DNA of 48,906 nt from Tabrizicola sp. (GTDB lineage Bacteria; Pseudomonadota; Alphaproteobacteria; Rhodobacterales; Rhodobacteraceae): NCBI RefSeq assembly GCF_030694085.1, contig NZ_JAUXZE010000091.1, forward strand, positions 1 to 48,906, read 5' to 3'. The notes under the pieces were generated by a model. That model saw only the letters and a program-made list of their open reading frames with translations, ran no database searches and was not told the origin of the DNA. Position numbers and translations under genes: made by a program. Of this stretch, positions 42,015-48,750 are shown piece by piece (the first letter of the stretch is position 1; the number at the start of each line of letters is the position of its first letter).

Positions 42015-42548
42015 ATGTCAGATGCTGAGACCTTCTTCGGTTTTTCCCCTATCCATGTGCTCATGGCGGCGTTGGGCGCAGCGGTGTTCAATGCGTATCT
42101 TCTGCCGCGTATCTACTTTCTGCGATTTACGTCATCGTCGGCGATCCTGATGATCCTCGGTTTATTGGCCTTCACCTTCGTGCCCGGCATGCCTGCTGCC
42201 CTCGATCCGACGGTTTCGCCCCGCATCTGGGAGACGACCAGCGAGATCGTGGTGATCGTCGTCCTCTTCGCGACCGGCTTGCGGATCGACAGGATCAACA
42301 ACTGGAGCCGCTGGAGGCCGACCGTACATCTTCTGTTGATCGCCATGCCGCTGACGATTGCCGCTGTGGCCTTTCTGGGCTGGGCTCTGGCTGGAATGAC
42401 CGTCGCAGGTGCAGTGCTTCTCGGTGCGTCCTTGTCCCCGACCGATCCCGTGCTGGCGGGCGATGTGCAGGTCGGCCCACCGCTCGAAGGTGGCGAGCAC
42501 CCTGTCCGCTTCACCCTGACGGCCGAAGCCGGTCTGAGGTGCCCCTAG
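42015..42548 (+). pseudogene. Na+/H+ antiporter (CPA1 family), N-terminal fragment
   Basis: The first ~173 residues are an antiporter: helices such as IHVLMAALGAAVFNAYLL, ILMILGLLAFTFVPG and the conserved ASLSPTDPVLAGDVQVGPP followed by FTLTAEAGL. In this family the next residues are NDG, but here the frame enters the left end of an insertion element and stops (TAG 42546-42548). About 60% of the protein, including several transmembrane helices, is lost. ATG 42015 is likely; an upstream in-frame start exists at 41934. Confidence 0.85.
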
Positions 42549-43015
42549 ATTTGTAGACGCTTTGCCCCTTTACTTTGAGGCAAGGAGGCCGAGACGGGGA
42601 CGAGCAACTACAGCGACGAGTTCAAGCGTGATGCGGTGCAGCAGATTACAGTGCGTGGGTATCCGGTTTGGGAGGTTTCTCGACGTTTGGGGGTTAGTTC
42701 GCACTCGTTCTACCAGTGGCTTAGACTTTTCGCGGAGCCTGCGCCGAAGGTGAGTGGCATTGACCGCGAAGCGGAGAATCGACGACTGAAGCGGGAGGTT
42801 GCTCGGGTCACCGAGGAGTTCGACATTCTAAGACACACAACGGCGTACTTCGCGCGCGAGTCCCAGTGAGAGAAGCCATTGGCGCGCCACCGCGGCTGGT
42901 CCGCCCAGCTCCTCATGATGATCAACCTGGCTGCAGCCTGGCGACGCAAACCCAAGACCAAGGTGATGATCCACTGAGACCAAGGGTCGCAGTAGCCGAT
43001 CGACCTATGGCCGAT
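42537..43015 (+). mobile_element. Decayed IS3-family element
   Basis: Starts within the antiporter gene near TGAGGTGCCCC. It has orfA at 42594-42869, then a short part of orfB in which AWRRKPKTKVMIH is followed by TGA in place of the Ser codon of the usual HSDQGSQ motif, and DQGSQ then ends at a TAG. More than 600 bp of orfB are missing. No right end is recognised. Confidence 0.8.
42594..42869 (+). pseudogene. IS3 orfA (transposase helix-turn-helix protein), start codon lost
   Basis: The frame from 42594 encodes about 91 residues with the IS3 OrfA layout: NYSDEFKRDAVQQI, helix-turn-helix VWEVSRRLGVSSHSFYQW, and the leucine zipper REAENRRLKREVARV. AGGAGG stands six bases before codon 42594, which is ACG; an ATG-to-ACG change is the simple explanation. 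The GTG at 42636 is an inferior start. Confidence 0.75.
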
Positions 43016-43122
43016 CATGGGTCATCGTTGGTTAGATTGCATAACTACTATTATCAGTTTTAATGTAACACACTGACAGAAAAACAAATAGTGACCTCTT
43101 CTTCGGTATCCGTCGTCGTGCC

Positions 43123-43533
43123 TCAAGGTGGGTTCAGCCAGTTTTCGACCTGCAGGCCCCGCACACGAGAAAATTCACCTGTATTGGCTGTGACCAAGAC
43201 TGCCCCGAACGCGTAGGCATGGGCCGCGATCAGGAGATCGTTTGGGCCGATCGGCTTGCCAGCGGTTTCAAGCTCGGCCCGGATCCCACCATATTCCGCA
43301 TCGGCCGGGACATCGAAGGCCACGACCTGGATGCTGCTCAGAATGGCCTCGACATTGGCGAGCAGCTTGGCTGACCCCTTCCGCGCGCAGCCGTAGCGAA
43401 GCTCAGCGGCGGTGATGATGCTGATGCAGACTGCCTCGGACCCGACCCTTACGATGTGCAGCGTGACCGGGCCCTGCGGGTTGCGTACCAGATCGGACAC
43501 GATGTTCGTGTCCAGCATGTAAAGTCGGCTCAC
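43123..43533 (-). CDS. vapC: VapC-type PIN-domain toxin
   Basis: A 136-residue ribonuclease toxin. All four PIN-domain acidic or polar positions are visible: Asp in MLDTNIVSDL, Glu in AAELRYG, Asp in NDLLIAAHA, and Asn/Glu in TANTGEF. It overlaps vapB by 4 bp (ATGA), the usual arrangement. Confidence 0.9.
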   Translation of the reverse strand: MSRLYMLDTNIVSDLVRNPQGPVTLHIVRVGSEAVCISIITAAELRYGCARKGSAKLLANVEAILSSIQVVAFDVPADAEYGGIRAELETAGKPIGPNDLLIAAHAYAFGAVLVTANTGEFSRVRGLQVENWLNPP

Positions 43534-43799
43534 AAGTCGACCTCGCGTGGGGGCAAGAGTGTCTCGTCGACGTCGGGAAATTGGTCTTCCGGACCAAGAG
43601 GCTCAAGATCGGCCAACACGGCCAGAAGGCTCCGGCGTCGAACGGGTTCGAGGATAAGGCGGTCCCCGTCGCGGTGGATCATCACACGATCGCCCGGCAT
43701 TTCGAAGTCGGCCGGGATGCGCACAGCCTGGCTCTTGTTGTTGCGGAAAAGCTTGGCTTCCCGGCCCGGCAAGTGGTCATGGGTGTGAGCTTGCGGCAT
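43530..43799 (-). CDS. vapB: VapB-type antitoxin
   Basis: An 89-residue AbrB/SpoVT-type antitoxin: EAKLFRNNKSQAVRIP, then GDRVMIHRDGDRLILEP is the swapped-hairpin DNA-binding region, and the C-terminal part ending ETLLPPREVDL binds the toxin. ATG 43799; upstream repeats at 43814-43835 are the probable operator. It should neutralise VapC and repress the operon. Confidence 0.9.
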   Translation of the reverse strand: MPQAHTHDHLPGREAKLFRNNKSQAVRIPADFEMPGDRVMIHRDGDRLILEPVRRRSLLAVLADLEPLGPEDQFPDVDETLLPPREVDL

Positions 43800-43813
43800 G
43801 GCGACCTCCGTTG

Positions 43814-43835
43814 CATATGCATGAACATATACATG
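43814..43835. promoter_or_regulatory. Repeat pair upstream of vapB
   Basis: CATATGCATG (43814-43823) and CATATACATG (43826-43835), one base apart, 12 bp register. Probably the vapB operator or core promoter; the first copy starts 15 bp from the ATG. Confidence 0.45.
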
Positions 43836-43839
43836 TACG

Positions 43840-44001
43840 TCGCCGCGATTTCAAGCAGGCGCTTCGGAAACACAAGTTTCTTGCAACCCGTTTCTGCACC
43901 CAATTACACCCGATTAGCTGTGGGACCTACCGGTCACGCATGGGATCTGGACAGCGGAGACGAAAAGGTCGCGGTCGAACAGTGAACACGACCCGAGTGT
44001 T
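43840..44001. other. Intergenic region between vapB and the next gene
   Basis: No gene recognised. Mixed base content. Confidence 0.3.
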
Positions 44002-44202
44002 TCAGGCCATGTCTCCATTGCCGGATTCGGCAAGGCGGGCAAGATGAGCCCGGGCTCCGGTTGTTATAGGGTCTCCCCTGCCGATGGTTTCCCAGGCATC
44101 AAAGGGAAGAGCGAGGCGCCGCTGCATCTCGCCTGCGAATTGCTCATGCCTGAAGTTGAAGTCGGTATCGGTCAAGCTACCACGCTCTTCGTGTTCCATC
44201 AT
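44002..44202 (-). CDS. Small hypothetical protein
   Basis: A 66-residue frame starting MMEHEERGSL, with FNFRHEQFAGEMQRRLALP and GARAHLARL. The frame is open for another 178 codons upstream, overlapping the bactofilin gene, but that part looks like the shadow of the opposite strand. Codon use is normal for the window. I do not recognise the family. Confidence 0.4.
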   Translation of the reverse strand: MMEHEERGSLTDTDFNFRHEQFAGEMQRRLALPFDAWETIGRGDPITTGARAHLARLAESGNGDMA

Positions 44203-44479
44203 CACTACGCTCGCCTGAAGTTCACCGGAATACCCTAGCCGTTCATTGTCGTGGTTCCAACGGTGGACCACACCAACCAACGGTCTGAAGGCCACGGATG
44301 AGCGATAGACGTAGAATCTATAGCTCGTGAGGGACGACAGGCAGACGATCCTTGCCGGACGAGTTGTGCAATGCCGAGGGCTGCCGCGCTTCGTTGCCGA
44401 TCTCGGCGCCGCAAGTTGCTCTTTCATTTCGCTTCTGGTCCAATCTGGCGGCACGAAGTTGAGCTGAGGCGGCACCCAG
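44203..44479. other. Region with an integrase-like fragment
   Basis: A stretch near 44278-44303 matches integrase bases 16268-16293 at about 24 of 26 positions and would read NGLKATDER. It ends in TAG. Too short to be a gene. Confidence 0.3.
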
Positions 44480-44842
44480 ATGAAGATACCACATGGCGAC
44501 CTCGACCGTTGGCCTGACCCGGCCGGCGCAAACGCGCGCCGGAGTGTTCTTGCCCAGGACCTTGTCGTCGAGGGGGATGTCACCTCCAGCGGTCCAATCG
44601 ACATGCACGGCAAGATCATTGGCTCGATGCGCGCGCCCGATATCGTCATCGCCGGTTCCGGTCGGGTTGAAGGCTCCGTCGTCGCAAACGACCTCTCAGT
44701 GCTCGGAGCGGTTTCCGGCATGATCTCGGCGCGCAACGTCCAACTCTCGCCTAGCGCTGTTGTTCATGCCGACGTTAGCCATGAACGGATTGCAGTCGAG
44801 GCAGGTGCGGAGCTTGAAGGCCGGCTGCAGAGCAGAGCCTAA
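44480..44842 (+). CDS. Bactofilin-type polymer-forming protein
   Basis: A 120-residue right-handed beta-helix protein (DUF583/bactofilin). The core reads VLAQDLVVEGDVTSSGPIDM, GKIIGSMRAPDIVIAGSG, VEGSVVANDLSVLGAVSG, and so on: repeated GxV/I blocks at about 18-residue spacing. N-terminus is short and unordered. Bactofilins form filaments used in cell shape and polar localisation; what an isolated one does on a plasmid is unclear. Confidence 0.85.
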   Translation: MKIPHGDLDRWPDPAGANARRSVLAQDLVVEGDVTSSGPIDMHGKIIGSMRAPDIVIAGSGRVEGSVVANDLSVLGAVSGMISARNVQLSPSAVVHADVSHERIAVEAGAELEGRLQSRA

Positions 44843-44875
44843 AGGACTTCAGCCTGGCAGGTCAGACAAGCGCAT

Positions 44876-45109
44876 TCAGAGCACCGCGAAGTAGCCGCGT
44901 TGCGCCTTCTGACGCAGGGTTCGGGTTGCGGCGGTCTCCGCCTCCTCAGACGTCACCCAGGTCTCGACGCTTGTCCGTCCGTGCGACCCGATGCGGCCCC
45001 AGCTACGCAACACGGAGACTTCACCGAAAAGCGTTGGTGCGATGTCAACGTGATAGAACCGGGCCATGTTGGCTTCGGCGATTACGCGGTGGAGATGGAT
45101 TGGCTGCAT
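44876..45109 (-). CDS. WGR-domain protein
   Basis: A 77-residue protein consisting of one WGR domain (NMARFYHVDIAPTLFGEVSV, then RSWGRIGSHGRTSVETW with the WGR triplet). WGR domains occur in PARP and in small prokaryotic proteins that may bind nucleic acids. The protein is nearly the length of the domain, and lies tail to tail with the bactofilin gene. Confidence 0.8.
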   Translation of the reverse strand: MQPIHLHRVIAEANMARFYHVDIAPTLFGEVSVLRSWGRIGSHGRTSVETWVTSEEAETAATRTLRQKAQRGYFAVL

Positions 45110-45268
45110 AGGACCTCCAACAGAAAGGATGCCCTCCCGGCGGAACCAAGTCCAATCAGGTTTCTGAATCTATCTGCAGGATCCGATTCCGAAACCTGAT
45201 GAGCTCCTTGGCTTCAATGCAGGACCACACTCGTCGAGTGCCACTGATCCGGGTCGCAAGCCTGTTCT

Positions 45269-45496
45269 CTAACCTACTGCACGGTCACGGGTTGGCCCGA
45301 TGACAGGGTCAATGCCTACATGCTCGTTCTGCATTTCTGCGATTGGTACGGAGCGCACGGTCTTCACGCGTGGTCCAAGCCATGCCGGCTGTCTGTCGCC
45401 GTTGTTCCATTCGTACGTGTATCCGACGGTCATTTCCGTCTCTGCGCAGATCAATCGTGCGACGGGACGCGCAGAAAGGCGCGGCTCTTTCTTCAT
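45269..45496 (-). CDS. Hypothetical protein
   Basis: A 75-residue frame from ATG 45496 (MKKEPRLSARPV), with GGAAAG eight bases upstream. It contains TVGYTYEWNNGDRQPAWLG, a tryptophan/asparagine-rich stretch with the appearance of a true protein. No family recognised. A longer alternative is not available. Confidence 0.45.
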   Translation of the reverse strand: MKKEPRLSARPVARLICAETEMTVGYTYEWNNGDRQPAWLGPRVKTVRSVPIAEMQNEHVGIDPVIGPTRDRAVG

Positions 45497-45573
45497 GATG
45501 CTTTCCGTTGTGAAATTGATAGCAGGGCGTTCTCAGCCCTGCGTATGGCGACCATGGCCGGCGGTCGGACGGT

Positions 45574-45903
45574 TCAGGCAATTCCATGCCGCATGAGACC
45601 GCACCAGAGCCTGTCGAAGTGCTCGGCCGATCCGCCAGGAACCTGTCTCGCGATTAGGCGAGCAGCATGTATGGTCGCCCGATGGCCACCGATCCATAGG
45701 ATGCACTGTCCCGCCTTCAGGAGCCGCGCATAGTTCTGGTCTTTGGCGAGCTCATGATCGCCTTGCGCAAGTCCAGTTGCGAGCAACCGCTCGTAGGAAA
45801 TCGCGGCATTTTCCCAGGCTACCAAGAACGTCGCCACCAAATCGGCCGCAGAAGACCCAGCAGTGTCGGTCGTCGAGCGTGGCATGGTTCTATGATGGAT
45901 CAC
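45574..45903 (-). CDS. Hypothetical protein
   Basis: A 109-residue soluble protein starting at GTG 45903, GGAGG eight bases upstream; the first Met inside is at residue 7. Contains ATFLVAWENAAISYERLLAT, then AKDQNYARLLKAGQCILW. No motif I can name. It could be in an operon with the gene at 45269 (78 bp apart). Confidence 0.5.
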   Translation of the reverse strand: MIHHRTMPRSTTDTAGSSAADLVATFLVAWENAAISYERLLATGLAQGDHELAKDQNYARLLKAGQCILWIGGHRATIHAARLIARQVPGGSAEHFDRLWCGLMRHGIA

Positions 45904-46006
45904 GTCTGTTCCCTCCGGATTGGATTAGCCTAGGAGCTGCAGCCATCGGACAGTCGGCCTTGCTTGGCCGGGGGTGTGACATGCACGCTTAGGTTGTTCC
46001 AGACGG

Positions 46007-46022
46007 TTACCAAATCTGGTAA
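46007..46022. promoter_or_regulatory. Lux-box-like inverted repeat
   Basis: TTACCAAATCTGGTAA: perfect 6-bp arms around a 4-base spacer, 50 bp before the luxR start. LuxR/TraR boxes are 18-20-bp dyads; this one is slightly shorter, so the regulator could bind it to regulate itself. No second copy noticed in the window. Confidence 0.6.
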
Positions 46023-46071
46023 TCCACTCCCAACCGCATCTTGCCCGCGCTATTGACCCGCAGGAGGCGCC

Positions 46072-46728
46072 ATGCTGCACAATATCTTGCCAAACATCGA
46101 AAACCTCGAAGCGCGTCTGGGTCAGATCGTGCCGGTCGGTCACATGCTGGCCCTGAACATTCGGCATCTGACACCGGAGTTCTTTCAGTCGACCTATCCT
46201 CCAGACTGGGTCAACATCTACACGGAACGCCGTTATGTCATGTTCGATCCAATTGTTGCTTGGGCCCGCTTCTCAGTTGGTTCGACGCGATGGAGCGAGA
46301 TCCCTGCTGGGTTTTCCCGCGGTCCAGGGCTACACATTTTGGAGCATGCCAGCCAGTTCGGGCTGAACTATGGTGGCGTTGTCTCGTCGAGAGGACCTTC
46401 CGGGGGTCACTGCCTCTGTGTCCTGTCTGGCGCACGCGAAGACCGTGAGTTGCGAGCGATTGAGCTGCAGAGCCTGGCAGAAATACTCGACGAGATCGTC
46501 GACGCGGTTGGAGAACATGCTGGCCTAACGGAAGTCGAACTGGAGGCCTTGCGGGATCTGGCTGCAGGAATGACGCATAACGAAATCGCTGATCAGCGTG
46601 GCGTGAGCCCCGCAACGATCAAGAAACGCTTGGAGCGTGCGCGGGAGGTGCTCGGGGCGCGTAATGCAGTACATGCCGTTGCCATTGCCACACGTCGCGG
46701 GCTGATCTTTACTGACCCGACCTTCTGA
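46072..46728 (+). CDS. LuxR-family quorum-sensing regulator (solo)
   Basis: A 218-residue two-domain regulator. The autoinducer-binding domain keeps the conserved residues (Trp in PPDWVN, Tyr in ERRYVM, Asp-Pro in FDPIVAW, Trp in TRWSEI, Gly in PSGGHC), so it should bind an acyl-homoserine lactone. The C-terminal GerE-type helix-turn-helix reads LTEVELEALRDLAAGMTHNE and SPATIKKRLERAREVLG. No luxI is in the window, so signal comes from elsewhere. Being close to virC genes, it may control transfer, as TraR does; that is an inference. Confidence 0.88.
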   Translation: MLHNILPNIENLEARLGQIVPVGHMLALNIRHLTPEFFQSTYPPDWVNIYTERRYVMFDPIVAWARFSVGSTRWSEIPAGFSRGPGLHILEHASQFGLNYGGVVSSRGPSGGHCLCVLSGAREDRELRAIELQSLAEILDEIVDAVGEHAGLTEVELEALRDLAAGMTHNEIADQRGVSPATIKKRLERAREVLGARNAVHAVAIATRRGLIFTDPTF

Positions 46729-46826
46729 ACAGCCGCCTAAGCGGTTAGCTCTCCCCTGCCACGCCGCCCGATGCCATTTCGAGTGTAAACGGCCGAGCAT
46801 TTGCAGTGTGTCGGATTCATAAGAGT

Positions 46827-47459
46827 TCAAGCCGAATACGTGGCTCGCTTCGCAATCTCGTCCAGAATTGCGTCGATTTCGGCCCATACGCGGGGCTCTA
46901 ACTGCCCGCGGATCAGGGTCCATTTGCTCAGCACGTCGAGCGGGTCGTGGGCGCGAAGGAGAGCGGTTACTGCGCCTGCATCGACTGCCAGCGAGGTGCG
47001 TGCGCGCCAGTCGGTGATCCGCGTACGCTGCTCTTCTGACGGTGCGACAAAGTCTGGCCCAAGCTCCCAGTTCTTCACCGCGCGGCGCAGGGCGGCGCGT
47101 ACGACATGGGCGGGATCGACGCCGCAGTCGATCAGGGCTTCCTCCTGCCGTTCCAGCGCGTTCACCCGGATGTCGATCTTGCGCGTCGCCGGACTGCGTC
47201 GCGGGCGGGTGGGAGATACCATGGCCGCGGATGCTGCTCGCCCGGCTGTCTCCTGACTGGGCTGAGTAGCGGGCGCGGGCCGCGTACTTGGCGGCGAAAC
47301 AGCGTGACTGTCCAAGACCACAGGCTCGACGTTTGCAGCTTCTGGCATCGTCTCAGCTCGCAGAACCTCTTCCCTTCCCGGGTCTTCTCCCACCTCTGGC
47401 CGCAGGGATGCAGCATAAGCCGGGTCGGGCCGAGTGATCGTCGGTATCTTCTTTCTCAC
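46827..47459 (-). CDS. virC2: VirC2-like protein
   Basis: A 210-residue protein with GTG start (47459-47457) after AGGG. The N-terminal ~90 residues are proline-rich and basic; the C-terminal part (RKIDIRVNALERQEEALIDC, then AALRRAVKNWELG) resembles the ribbon-helix-helix of VirC2, which binds the overdrive element beside Ti-plasmid T-borders. It follows the ParA/VirC1-like gene by 10 bp. The order virC1-virC2 and the matching sizes support this name; sequence similarity is not checked. Confidence 0.65.
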   Translation of the reverse strand: MRKKIPTITRPDPAYAASLRPEVGEDPGREEVLRAETMPEAANVEPVVLDSHAVSPPSTRPAPATQPSQETAGRAASAAMVSPTRPRRSPATRKIDIRVNALERQEEALIDCGVDPAHVVRAALRRAVKNWELGPDFVAPSEEQRTRITDWRARTSLAVDAGAVTALLRAHDPLDVLSKWTLIRGQLEPRVWAEIDAILDEIAKRATYSA

Positions 47460-47469
47460 CGCCCTGCCC

Positions 47470-48189
47470 TCACGCGGCCAGGATGTTGTTGAGGATGTCG
47501 GTCGCCTCTTCCAGAGCCTCGACTACGTGGCGCAGATGCGGGCGCATGAGAGGGTTGGGATCGGCCTGCTTCTGCAGGGCCACAGCGTGCAGGAGGCCCT
47601 TTTCGTCCATCTCCTTGTAGACGTTGCGGCGCATCATCACAGTCTCGACTACCGGAAATCGCGCGATTGCCGCTTCGATGAGAGCGGCATCGGCGCGTGT
47701 GGTTTTAGGGTCGACCATGTTCAGAACGACATGGTGACGGGGCAGGCTTGCAGGATCATCGACGCGGGCGCGGAGCTTTTCGAACCAGTCGGCGGTTTGC
47801 GCGCCGACATCGAGATCTGAGGTTGAAAGCATGACCGGGGTGACGATGTGGTCGGCCAGAACGGCGATCCCGTCTGACCACTCGGCCCCGACGCCCGCGG
47901 TGTCGATGAAGATGAAATCCGCCGAGTCCGCTGCATAGACCTGCTCGATCCGGCGATCCACAGCGCCCACGCTCTCGACGGTCGCAGAGCGCAGGAGAGG
48001 TGATCCTAGACCCGCAGCCTCTGCCCGCTTGTGCCATGTACCGAGCACGCCAGTGCTGTCTGTGTCGATGAGCAGGACCCGACGCCCGGCGGCAACGGCC
48101 GCACTGATCAGGGCGCGCGAAAGCGTGGTCTTTCCACTCCCCCCTTTCCGGGCCATCGCGGCGATCACCACGAGATTGTCGTTCGGCAT
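47470..48189 (-). CDS. virC1: VirC1-like ParA-family ATPase
   Basis: A 239-residue ATPase. Walker A RKGGSGKTTLS at about 14-24, DTDSTGVLGTWHKRA near 42 (VirC1 has DADENRPLTRW here), Walker B FIFIDTAGVG, and the VirC1-like end EMDEKGLLHAVAL then EALEEATDILNNIL. In Agrobacterium, VirC1 gathers relaxosome subunits at the cell pole and stimulates transfer from overdrive. ATG 48189 follows GAGAGG. It could also be an ordinary partition ATPase, but the C-terminal match and partner gene favour VirC1. Confidence 0.75.
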   Translation of the reverse strand: MPNDNLVVIAAMARKGGSGKTTLSRALISAAVAAGRRVLLIDTDSTGVLGTWHKRAEAAGLGSPLLRSATVESVGAVDRRIEQVYAADSADFIFIDTAGVGAEWSDGIAVLADHIVTPVMLSTSDLDVGAQTADWFEKLRARVDDPASLPRHHVVLNMVDPKTTRADAALIEAAIARFPVVETVMMRRNVYKEMDEKGLLHAVALQKQADPNPLMRPHLRHVVEALEEATDILNNILAA

Positions 48190-48280
48190 GGGGACGGACC
48201 TCTCGCAAAAGTGGTTATATGCAGCAAAGATGTTGTGTCGTCGCTAACCTCCGCATGCGACGGCGTCAAGCAGAAGGCGG

Positions 48281-48607
48281 GATGCGTGGTCCCAGAGGCG
48301 GGATGCGGGGCGCACGGTGCTTCGCACATATGGCGGAAGGCACCGTACGTGCGACAGAGGGCGTCCTCCAGTTGGCGCGATGCAGCCTGCAGATGCCGTG
48401 CAACACTCGACATCGGCCATAGCTCCGGATGCACGAAACGCAATGCATCCCGCGCAGGACGTGAGCCATCTGGCGCCAGGCGGGATGCGGGCAGCATCTA
48501 CCATTTGACGCCTGCCAGACGACGTGCTGCGGGGCGCGCATAACGCGGTCCAAAGGACGCGATGCGCAGTGCAGAGAACGCGGGACGCGTTGCATGGAGC
48601 GCGATGC
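48281..48607. repeat. GATGC-rich repeat region upstream of virC1
   Basis: GATGC or its complement occurs ten times in 327 bp (48281, 48302, 48379, 48392, 48428, 48445 rc, 48484, 48494 rc, 48561, 48603), several as the larger unit AGGCGGGATGCG (48275-48286, 48296-48307, 48478-48489). CCAAAGGACG occurs at 48550-48559 and 48620-48629. A loose hairpin (ACGGTGC ... GCACCGT, 48314-48346) also lies inside. The region is GC-rich and codes for nothing recognisable. It may be a VirC/relaxosome binding region. Confidence 0.6.
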
Positions 48608-48631
48608 GCGCTGCATTTGCCAAAGGACGTC

Positions 48632-48654
48632 AAATCGGCCTCCGAGGCCGATTT
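48632..48654. promoter_or_regulatory. Perfect hairpin in the intergenic region
   Basis: Arms AAATCGGCCTC and GAGGCCGATTT, perfect 11 bp with a single C spacer, followed by TCTACA. It could be an origin-of-transfer palindrome or a terminator/operator. Confidence 0.6.
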
Positions 48655-48664
48655 TCTACATTGA

Positions 48665-48717
48665 GTACAAGCCCTTGGTGCCTTCTCCGCTTGTGCTGGG
48701 AGAAGGCGGGCTTGTAC
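48665..48717. promoter_or_regulatory. Nested long stem-loop
   Basis: Outer arms GTACAAGCCC and GGGCTTGTAC (48665-48674, 48708-48717), inner arms GCCTTCTCC and GGAGAAGGC (48680-48688, 48699-48707). The left side has a 5-base bulge (TTGGT) between the two and the loop is 10 bases. All paired positions match. Such nested stems are common near nic sites of oriT. Confidence 0.7.
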
Positions 48718-48750
48718 GAAGTTGGCAAGAAATAGGAACGTATACTTCAC

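Noticed and set aside
44278..44303. A 26-bp near match to the integrase gene (NGLKATDER)
   Set aside because: Too short to be a gene or a confident recombination scar. Two mismatches; it could be chance or a tiny remnant.
48244..48750. Long frames on both strands through the GATGC region (for example 168 codons on the minus strand)
   Set aside because: They are translations of a repetitive GC-rich region, rich in Cys, His and Arg, without ribosome site or protein-like composition.
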